Origin: Meghimatium bilineatum
Lineage: Eukaryota; Mollusca; Gastropoda; Stylommatophora; Philomycidae
Assembly (NCBI GenBank): GCA_034231615.1
Contig: CM067314.1
Span: 5,582,501 to 5,646,500 of the forward strand
Direction of reading: 5' to 3'
DNA: 64,000 bases
Shown here: positions 37,201-48,700 of the stretch, piece by piece
How positions within the stretch are numbered: the stretch's first letter is position 1
Layout: each line of letters begins with the position of its first letter
Program-made: the position numbers and the translations under genes
Notes under the pieces: model-generated
Databases searched by the model: none
What the model was told of the DNA's origin: nothing
The model's input: the letters and a program-made list of their open reading frames with translations, nothing else

Positions 37201-39753
37201 ATGCTAGACAAACAGGCAATGTTAGACAGACAAGGAGTGCTAGACAAACAGGCAATGTTAGACAGACAGGCAATGTTAGACAGACAAGGAGTGCTAGACA
37301 AACAGGCAATGTTAGACAGACAAGGAGTGCTAGACAAACAGGCAATGTTAGACAGACAAGGAGTGCTAGACAAACAGGCAATGTTAGACAGACAGGCAAT
37401 GTTAGACAGACAGGCAATGTTAGACAGACAGGCAATGTTAGACAGACAGGCAATGTTAGACAGACAAGGAATGCTAGACAAACAGGCAATGTTAGACAGA
37501 CAAGGAGTGCTAGACAAACAGGCGATGTTAGACAGACAGGCAATGTTAGACAGACAAGGAGTGCTAGACAAACAGGCAATGTTAGACAGACAGGCAATGT
37601 TAGACAGACAAGGAGTGCTAGACAAACAGGCAATGTTAGACAGACAGGTAATGTTAGACAGACAAGGAGTGCTAGACAAACAGGCAATGTTAGACAGACA
37701 GGCAATGTTTGACAGACAAGGAGTGCTAGACAAACAGGCAATGTTAGACAGACAGGCAATGTTAGACAGACAAGGAATGCTAGACAGGCAGACAATATTA
37801 GACAAACAAGTAGTGTTATACATACAGGCAATAATAAACGTATCAAGTAGTGATGTTTTATGGTAACGAGTACAAATTATTTTGTTTTCAGCTGCCAGAC
37901 AGAGTCAAGAAAGAGCTGAGATCATGAGATACATGTATTATGGTACAATAATGTCATTACTGTTGATTCACATTTTGAACCCTATTCTCATCTTTGTCCA
38001 CATCTGATGCATTACATATGATATATTTCTTGCTAATAATTAAAAGACATCACTTCAGTTAATCAATCCAGTGAATAATTGCATGGAGAATTATGTAAGA
38101 AATCATGTTTCTCCACAGCACTATCTCTCATGTTGTTAATAAGTTTAGTTGGTGGCATTCTCTTATGTTGTTAATAAGTTTAGTTGGTGGCATTCTCTCA
38201 TGCCGCAATAACCAATCTAGTAATTTCTCACTTTGTCTTCCTCTGTCTCTTCTTCCTTTGACTTTTCAGTTATTTCTTAAAGTTTTCTTCTTCTCATCAA
38301 ATGTCTTTTAAATCTTGACTATTTTCCTCTAGTTTTTGGTATAATAACACATCATCCTGACTACATCTTGATTCTCCATCATCTGTTTAGAATGTGTTTA
38401 GATTTAGTTGCATGGTGTAGGTAGGTGTAATGTTGACATTTAGAATTATTTGTATGATGATGTAGGTGTAATGTTGATGTTTAGAATTAGTTGTATGAGG
38501 ATGTAGGTAGATGTAATGTTGATAACTCCTCTTTTATTCACAGTGTGTGGGTGGTCAGTCCTACTTTTTCTTATCATGCTGTGTTACTTCCCTTCCAAAC
38601 CACAACACCCCCCATGTGTTTCAGCTACAGTTGAGCGAACACAATATTGGCAGGGATTATGGTACTTGAGAACGTAAGGATATTTTATTATTTATTTTAT
38701 TCCCTTCATTTGTAGTTACTGTAAGTCCAGCTGTATGGCAGGACATAAATAAACTTACAAGTTATCAAGAATCACTTTTGATAGTAGTGAAGCGGTGTAA
38801 ACCTGTTTGGTTTGAACATGTAACGAGACATGACTCACTTTCGGGAACTGTTTTGCAATTAATAGTTGAGAATGGAAGAAGAAGAGGCATACAATGAAAA
38901 GTATGGATTGATTACAACAAATAATGTCCTGGTCGTGATTTGTGTACACTCATATGAGTGGCTGAGATCACGGAGGTATTTGTAGGGCTTTTTTGTGCTG
39001 ATTGTTGCTGTGTGGCAACCCTACAACCAATAGGGGTTGATGGTATTATTATTATATTGTAAATCATAGTTACTGCTGTCTGCCCACACATGCTGTTTGC
39101 CCACACATGATGTCTGCCCACACATGCTGTTTGCCCACACATGCTGTCTACCCATTTATGTTGTCTGCCCACACATTTGAAAATTTGTAGACAATTTTCC
39201 AGTGTTGCAGAGCACTAAAAGGGGGAAAAAGAATATCAACTCTGTTTACCTTCCATAAGTTTACCTTGGTTTCACATGTTTATCTTCCATAAGTTTACTT
39301 TGGCTTCACATTTACCTTCCATAAGAAGTGAGTAAGAAGGTTATGGGATGGAGTTGGCTGTTCCATCCCATACAGGATCAAATTCTCCCAGAAGCCATGC
39401 TGAAGTTGGATGTGTCAGGCTGAAAGGCACAAGTACCGCAGCAAAGCTGTAAACCATGACACACAACACATTCTGTTTAGACTACATCATGCTCATCAGC
39501 AGGAGTTTAACAAACGCAGAAGAAGAAGAAGAAGAATCTGGTTGTCAAGTAGGCTGTATTTCTCTGTTATTCATGTTGACGCCAAAATTCATCCTCTTTT
39601 GTTTCTTTTATTTTGTTTCACAATTTTATTATATCAGAATAATACTAAGATTGATAGATTGGAAGTAGATGTATGCCTATGTGTGAAATGAGATGTCTAA
39701 TAAAAGCAGCAAACAGAACAGGAAGAGATCATGTGAAGAATGAAGAGATTACA

Positions 39754-39784
<31 letters not shown>

Positions 39785-42700
39785 CGTCGGATCATCATCA
39801 CTGCAAACTGGACACATCCATAGAAGAGATTACAAGAACTGTTGGAACATGGTCTATGGTCTAATATATTGAAAAAGAGAGACTGAATTGGTTTGGTCAC
39901 TTAATGAGAATGAACCTATATTGGCCAGCTGCAAGAGCATACAACATGAAAAGGCAGAGAAAGACCAAGAAGAAGGTGGATTGAAAGAGTTACCGATGTT
40001 ATGAGATGTCACAAAATTACTACATATCATTCGACCAAACATGTAATAACCCGGATATGGATCATAATTAAATCCTGCCAAGAGTTGCATCAAAAGCATT
40101 GGACAGATGGATGGATAGATGGATCTATGGACGGATGGATGGATCTATGGACGGATGGATGGATCTATGGACGGATGGATGGATCTATGGACGGATGGTT
40201 AGGTTCGGATGATAGGATAGGATAGATTTTCATTTGTTAGATTTAGGATTTTTTTTTATAGATATTTTAGATTTTAGAGGTTATGTATTTTAGATTTATT
40301 GTGGCACGGTAGAAGTTCACCAATCGAGCTTATTGACAACACAAAAGACAGAGAGTCATGGAGAAACATGATCAGGTACACCATTCAGCATGACACTTGA
40401 TTGATTAAGAAAAAATACTAATCTGGAACTAGAAGTAAAACTTCACTACCTGACACAGAGAACAAGGGAGCCAAACTCATACTCCTTTAGTGTTCTATTA
40501 TCGTACAACAGTTTCAAACAGCAGTCACTTAGTAATGAAGAAATAAATGTCATAGTACAATGAGTTGGTAGAATTAAGTCAATAAATGTCATAGTACAAT
40601 AAGTTGGTAGAATTAAGTCAATAAATGTCATAGTACAATGAGTTGGTAGAATTAAGTCAATAAATGTCATAGTACAATGAGTTGGTAGAATTAAGTCAAT
40701 AAATGTCATAGTACAATGAGTTGGTAGAATTAAGTCAATAAATGTCATAGTACAATGAGTTGGTAGAATTAAGTCAATAAATGTCATAGTACAATGAGTT
40801 GGTAGAATTAAGTCAATAAATGTCATAGTACAATGAGTTGGTAGAATTAAGTCAATAAATGTCATAGTACAATGAGTTGGTAGAATTAAGTCAATAAATG
40901 TCATAGTACAATAAGTTGGTAGAATTAAGTCAATAAATGTCATAGTACAATGAGTTGGTAGAATTAAGTCAATAAATGTCATAGTACAATGAGTTGGTAG
41001 AATTAAGTCAATAAATGTCATAGTACAATAAGTTGGTAGAATTAAGTCAATAAATGTCATAGTACAATGAGTTGGTAGAATTAAGTCAATAAATGTCATA
41101 GTACAATGAGTTGGTAGAATTAAGTCAATAAATGTCATAGTACAATGAGTTGGTAGAATTAAGTCAATAAATGTCATAGTACAATGAGTTGGTAGAATTA
41201 AGTCAATAAATGTCATAGTACAATAAGTTGGTAGAATTAAGTCAATAAATGTCATAGTACAATGAGTTGGTAGAATTAAGTCAATAAATGTCATAGTACA
41301 ATGAGTTGGTAGAATTAAGTCAATAAATGTCATAGTACAATGAGTTGGTAGAATTAAGTCAATAAATGTCATAGTACAATGAGTTGGTAGAATTAAGTCA
41401 ATAAATGTCAGAGTACAATGAGTTGGTAGAATTAAGTCAATAAATGTCAGAGTACAATGAGTTGGTAGAATTAAGTCAATAAATGTCATAGTACAATGAG
41501 TTGGTAGAATTAAGTCAATAAATGTCAGAGTACAATGAGTTGGTAGAATTAAGTCAATAAATGTCAGAGTACAATGAGTTGGTAGAATTAAGTCAATAAA
41601 TGTCATAGTACAATGAGTTGGTAGAATTAAGTCAATAAATGTCAGAGTACAATGAGTTGGTAGAATTAAGTCAATAAATGTCATAGTACAATGAGTTGGT
41701 AGAATTAAGTCAATAAATGTCATAGTACAATGAGTTGGTAGAATTAAGTCAATAAATGTCAGAGTACAATGAGTTGGTAGAATTAAGTCAATAAATGTCA
41801 GAGTACAATGAGTTGGTAGAATTAAGTCAATAAAATGACTCACTGTTTTCTTGACAGGAAAGGATACTTTCTAATCATCACCCTGTCTTATGGTGTCTCT
41901 ACTGGTGTAATGACTTCGTGGGCTAGTGTCATCAGTATAAATCTTGTGACAGTCAATGTTGATGAGGTAAGTTTGTCACCATGTCTTATGGTGTCTCTCC
42001 TGGGGTGCCATCTGAAGATGTCACTGGTCAGGCAGTTCTGGGCCAAGCACTTACTAGACAGGAAGCATATGTGGGTAGAATCACATATTTACACATTGAC
42101 TTATAACTTAGTTTGCCTTTACCAATTAGCCAAAGATGTCTGTCTGTCTACATGTTCTTAAAATCATCTGCATGGGAAAGCTTTGTGTGAATGCTTATAA
42201 ATAACATTTCATCAGTACCTCATTGTCTGATATTTTATCCCACCACTGAATGTTGACTATCTTACAGAGATGGAAATGTTTGAGCCTCTTAGCATCTTAG
42301 CATGCCTGATGTATACTCTCCATGTTTCACAGGCATAAAGAAGTGATGATATTACTGCTGCTTGTAAACTATGAGTTTGATAGTACTTATTTCCCTTCTG
42401 TCCCATACATTTATGCATAGTCTTTCAAATGTGACACTAGCTTTTCCTATTCTGTTGTTTACCTCTGTGTCAATGTTTACAGCATGTCTACATTGAGAGG
42501 CAGCAAACCAGATGGTTTGGTCATGTCATGAGAATGAAACCTGCACAACCAGCCCTTTATGCATGCATCAGCAGAAGACTGGTCTACAAGGCATGCGGAA
42601 AACTAAGAACTAGATGGGCAGAGACAATCAAAGAAACATTAAATAGACATGGACTTACCATAGCCAATGCAACTCATATGGCCAAAGACAAAAAACTTAG

Positions 42701-45700
42701 AACCTCCCCCACCCCCTCCCCCAAATGCCAACAACACTTAATGGCATATGTGGAAATGACAATAGATAGATAGATCATTATTGCTTCCCTTCATGCCTGT
42801 GAAACATTACCTGTGGTCCAGCTTGTGTGGAAGATCTGCAGTAGCTTTGCTCTTACTGCAGTTCCTAGGTTTTTTAATCATTTCATTGGACACTCCATCA
42901 GCTCCTGGGGACTTTTTAATTTTGATATTGCGTGCTCCAGTTCTTTCATTGTGATCTGTAGTTACTACCTTCAAGCTGCATTCCAACAACTCGTGTGATG
43001 TTCCATTCAAGCCTGGTGAGTGGAACGCCAGGTCTAATGTAGATGTGGTGTGCCTTGCTCTTGAGTAGAAGGTTGGTGAGTCTGCTGGCTGGTTAATAAG
43101 TATGAGAATATTTTCATCTTGCCAGCTCTCAGGTTCCTCACCTTTCTTGTTCATATGATCGTAGCCCCAGCTCTGAGAGTTGCTGCTGAAGTCACCACAC
43201 ATCATAAGTCTCTCTTTGTCTGAGATTGTGTCTAGTGCCAATGGTCTATAATTTGGGCAGTAGTAGTTCAGGAGAAGTACTTCAGGAATTCTGCACTGTC
43301 TGTTTTTAGGTAGAGCATCTGGTATTCTGCCCCCTCCATATACACTTCCAGCTGACATGCATTTATATTGTGTTTAACAATTCCACCCTTTCGTCTGTCC
43401 TTTCTGTGTGATTGATAGCACTGGGAGCCTCTGATTTTAAAGGCTATATCGCTGCTGAGGTGTGTTTCTTGAATACAGCATTAATTTGTTCTTCACATAG
43501 GGATATTTTCAAGCTTCAGTTTTTTACTGTATTCTTCATCTCTTTTGCTGTTGACACCCTCAGCATTCCAGTGCATTATTTTTATTGGTTGTTCATTTGT
43601 TTGACCAGAAGCTCTATTCCCTTGCCTCCTGGCTCCTCAGGGCAATTGAAAAGGCCCTCCAGTAATTGGGAGTTGGGTCCTTTCGAGGTATTGGGCCTGG
43701 CACTGTCTGTGCTGAATGTCCGTCACAGGGCAGGCACCATAACTATTATTGGATATAGACATGTTCCTATTGTATTTGTACGTGGCATCCTGATTAATTG
43801 TGCACCCTGCTTACTTGGACAGGACTGTGGGACTGCCCGACCGGTCTTAATTTCCAGCCCTTGATGCTGAACTAAGCCCCATCACCACTTCAAGGTTCTG
43901 GCCGCAATGGGGAAACTGTCAGATGAATCTGTCCTGATGTGCTACTAAACATATATTTATTATGTTGTTATCTTTAGAGTTATACTTTCTTTATGAAGTC
44001 TTATGAAATGATTGTAGGCTCCTGTGGGATTTATTGGATATGATTATGGTGGTGGTTCTCCCAGGCTGGACAGGTCCAAAATAACTGGGGAAGAGAATAG
44101 ACACAATGGTTTAAAATGATAAATGATGGAGGGCAAAGTTCTAGGAAAGAGAACAAGAGGCAGACCAAGACTATGATGGAAAAAAGAATATCAAAGACTT
44201 TCTGAACATGATACTCGAAGAAGCTGGACAGCTTGCATAGAACTGATAAGTTTACACAGTGGCAGTGTTGAGGACATGCTATATAGGACACATCACATTG
44301 ATGATGATGATTCAATCCCTTTCGCTGTGAGCAGGAAGCTCTTGACAGCCCATAGCCCTTCTGGCAAATGCACAGGTTTTCCTCAGTTGTGGTGCAGTTG
44401 TGTAGAGTGTGTTGTGTATAGCTGGAAGTGGTGGTAATAGTTCTTGTCGGATGTCTGTTAGTTTTGGGCACTGCAGTAGTAGGTGTTCAGCAGTCTCTTC
44501 TTGTGCATTGCAGTGTATGCAATTTGATAGGCATTGATATGATAGATAGGTTCTATTTAATGTGTGAAAGCAAAGTGTAATTGTGTAACGTTCCTTCTTT
44601 GTGTAATTATAGGCCGTCTATAATTCTATGACCATCTATGAATAAGCAGCTTCTTATCAAAGCATTGCATATTGTTGAAAATTGGAAATCAGACAACACA
44701 ACAAATAAGCAAGGTGGACATTAAAAAAATCTCGAATGGACAGCTCTACAACCTTGTCTCGGGGCTGTTGACCACAGTTCAGTTTATTAACAAAATCCAT
44801 ATCAGTGTATAACTCCAACAGGAGAGCGAGGAAAAAGTTGAGAGTGGGAGTCTTTTGGGTATGAAAGAGAGGAGAATCACCCGCTCCCTTCCACTCCACA
44901 TAGGAAATGAGCTTTATCACTCATAATATCTGGGGCTGGAAAGGATCAACAAACAAGTGTTTCTACGCATAGCAAATTTAATAAGATATCAATTGCATGT
45001 TTCAAATCTTGTCTTGACAATCTAGGAGACTGCTGGTTGGATTGGGTTCTATTCTACCCTGGCAGGCTGTGCAGCTTCTTTACTTGTTGGAAGGTAAGAT
45101 ATTTTGTTAAAACACAAAAATTCAATCAAATGACATGTTTTTGTTAATATCATATAAATGACATTTTTTTGTTAACATTTCTCAAATGACATAATTAAAA
45201 AAAATATTAAAAATCACTCAAATGACATGTTTTTGTTAGCATCACTCAAATGATATGTTTGTATTACCATATCTCAAATGACATGTTTTTGTTAACATTA
45301 CTCAACTGATGTTTTTGTTAACATTTCTCATATGATATGATTTTCTTATTTAAAACCGAAAAACATCAGGGATATATTGGTCCTGAGTCATCTAAAAGAC
45401 ATGTTTTTTATCATTTCTCAAAAGACATGTTTTTATCATCTGTCAAATGACATGTTTTTTATAATCTCTCAAAAAACATGTTTTTATCATCTCTCAAAAG
45501 ACATGTTTTTATCATCTGTCAAAAGACATGTTTTTTATCATCTCTCAAAAAACGTTTTTTATCATCTCTCAAAAGACATGTTTTTTATCATCTGTCAAAT
45601 TACATGTTTTTCTTAGCATTTCTCAAATAGCATGGTTTTTAAAAAAATGTCACTCATATGACATGCTTTAGTTAGCATCTCTCAAGTGACATGTGTTTTT

Positions 45701-48700
45701 AAAATCTCAAATGACATGCTTTAGTTAGCATTTTACAAATGGCATGTATGATTTCTTGTTGCAGGTTTGCATACTGGTTTGTTCAGCATATGAAACTATA
45801 CATACTTATCATGTATGTTTTGTTACAGGTTTGCAGACCGGTTTGTTCAGTATATGAAACTATACATACTTATCATGTATGTGTTGGCTACAATTGCGCT
45901 GGTTCTCTTTACGCTAATGTTGATTAATGTAATTCCTTCCTCATTAGGTAAGTAGTTTCAGTTTTAACATTAGTTAAGTAGTTTCAGTTTTAACATTAGT
46001 TAAGTAGTTTCAGTTTTAACATTAGGTAAGAAGTGTTAGTGTTAACATTAGGTAATTAGTGTCAGTGTTATCATTAGCTAAGGGGTGCAAATGGTCTCAC
46101 ATTGCTCTCGTGCGGACTCAGGGTTAGCAGATAGCCAAGATCCTAAAAGTATCTCCTCGGAGTGCACACTGGAAACAGAAATAAAGCTGTTCTTGCTGTA
46201 CTCCTCACCAACACTTTTAGGGTCATGTCCATGTGTGTGAGCATGCAGATGGAATTGACTGCAAAAATGAGCAATATCTCAGACACCTCTGTGTCAACTC
46301 AAACATCGGCATTGTCTACACAGTGATGCAAGACAGTCCAGCTCAAACAGTGGAGGGGCGACCAATGCAATTGTCATGAAATGGGTAGATGTCAAGATGT
46401 ATAGTGAGAGTTGAAAAGAAAACATATTGAGTACAATGAGAGGGCAGCACAGTGCCAGAGGGCATTCTATATGCAAATAGAATGGGAAAATATTTCAGGA
46501 AAATCAAGAGATGAATTTCTGTTAGCTCGAGACAAGCTTCTAGTTACCTGGCTCCTTATAGCTTTGAGTACATTAGAAACCCAATCGTGGACACTGGGTT
46601 AAGAAGGCAGCCCAAGCCCAACTCCACTGTCGAGTATTTCCTATACAGGAATCATGCTCATAGAAAGGGTTCAGTGCCCGATGGGCACAGGTGAGAGTTG
46701 GACACTCACTGCGGACATGGAGAGAAGATTACAGGCTTTTGAGTAAAAATGCTACAGACGAATTCTACAAATTTCCTATAGGGAACATAAGACCAATGTG
46801 TACGTAAGAAATAAAGTAGAGATGTGTTCAGGAGACATTGCTTTTAATAGTTAAATGATGAAAACTAGCATTGTTCAGACATGTATGCAGGCACGATTCC
46901 TTGTCAAAAATAATACTGCAGGGAACTGTCGAGGGTGGAAGAAGCAGACGATGACAATAAAGGCATGGACAGACAACATCAAGGAATGGACAGAGCAAGA
47001 TATTTCCACACTCATCCGCATCGCTGAAGATAGAATTCGCTGGAGGACACTGTGTGCTAAAGCATCCAATGTGGTACCCCTATGACCCTGAAGGGTTACG
47101 GGTTTATTGATTGATTGATAAGTTTCAGCATATATGATTGGTATATTAGGAAAAAAAACTACAATGGCAACCTTTAGATAAGAAATGGAAAATAGATATA
47201 TCCAGCAATTCAACTTTACCAATAGTTGCAGAAGCAACAAACTGCAATTCTAGCAAATAATATGTACCGGTATTCTTGCTTCTTGTTTAGGAACAAGTGT
47301 CACAGCACTGGGGTCATTCCCATATATGCTCTGCTTGCTGTTCCGTCAACCAACCAAACGTTTATAAGACCAGTGTCCCTGTTTGTGTTGTTTGATGAGA
47401 ACCTGAGCCTGTTGCTGATGGAATAGCTGTCAATCACAGAGCATGTACTCCATCACTCCGGCAAATACTCCTTTTGTCATGAATGCTGTCAATGGTGCTG
47501 TCAGCCAAAGTTAATTTAAACTACACACTTGCTTGATATAGTCTAATGGTGATTTAATATCATTTAATCTCAACTCATAGCAATTATTAACCATTTTGAA
47601 TTCCGGTGACAAGATCTGCAAATGACGGCATGTCATTGAATGCGTTAAATGTGCGTGAACCCAAAAACACAAATATTGATCATGTGAAATATATTTAAAT
47701 TTGTTTCACAACCCGCTATATCACAGTATATACATGGACCCATATTGTTCCCTTTTGTGTGTGTGTCCTATTAAAAAATTCACAAAAAAACAAACAAAAA
47801 CATGTTTGTATTTTCTACTTTCAGCTGGTTACTATGCGACAGTTATAGCAGCTAATGCACTTATCAATGCAGCAGTACCTCTGATGTATGAACTGGCTTG
47901 TGAACTGGCCTTCCCAACAAGTGAAGCTGCTGCTAATGGTCTATTGACTTTTTTCAGCAATATCTGGGGACTAATATTTCTGTGTGTTTTTTTCATTCCC
48001 AACGTTGGTAAGTTAACAAAGTTAGGTAAAATGTTAAGTTTACATTACCACATTTTTCAAGCATATTGGAGAATGCAGTTCTAGATGCATTATTCATTGA
48101 CCAATGGTATATATAGGGACTTCATCACTGTAACCTGTTGACCAATGGCGTATATAGGGACGTCATCACTGTAACCTGTTGACCAATGGCGTATATAGGG
48201 ACGTCATCACTGCAGCATGTTGACCAATGGCGTATATAGGAACTTCATCACTGCAACATGACAGTTTTTTTTCTGTGGTATAGGCAATTGTGATATTTAC
48301 TGAATATAATGTGATGGTCAAGGTGTTTTGAATAATATCTAGAATGTAGTGTGATAATCAAGGTGTTTCCAATAATATCTAGAATGTTTTCTGCGAACTG
48401 ATACTTGGGTAATACCTGATGGATGTAGTATTCCAAGATTGGAAGCCATTGTATTGAATCACATGATGCTAACATTGTGACCTATTTCACTTTCATTGGA
48501 CCGCTCAGCGTGAAATTAAAAATGAACGGTGTAAAAAACAGGTTGTAGTGTCAGCATGAGTGTAATGAAGACTGTGAGAGAAAGCACATTTTGTCGTCAT
48601 GTTATAAGAATAACTGGAGCCTGGATCACCCAGAGAGGAAACTGACAATTGAACCTTGAATCACCCAAAGTTTAGATGAGAGTAATGTATTTGTCTGTAA

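Noticed and set aside
36858-37866. Four overlapping open frames of 284-325 codons on both strands
   Set aside because: They are readings of the 18-bp satellite, whose unit length is a multiple of three; no splice or start context supports a protein.
40446-41843. 465-codon minus-strand open frame
   Set aside because: It is the 39-bp minisatellite read in one frame (a 13-residue unit repeated).
45377-45616. 79-codon open frame before exon J
   Set aside because: It lies entirely in the degenerate tandem repeat of intron I-J.
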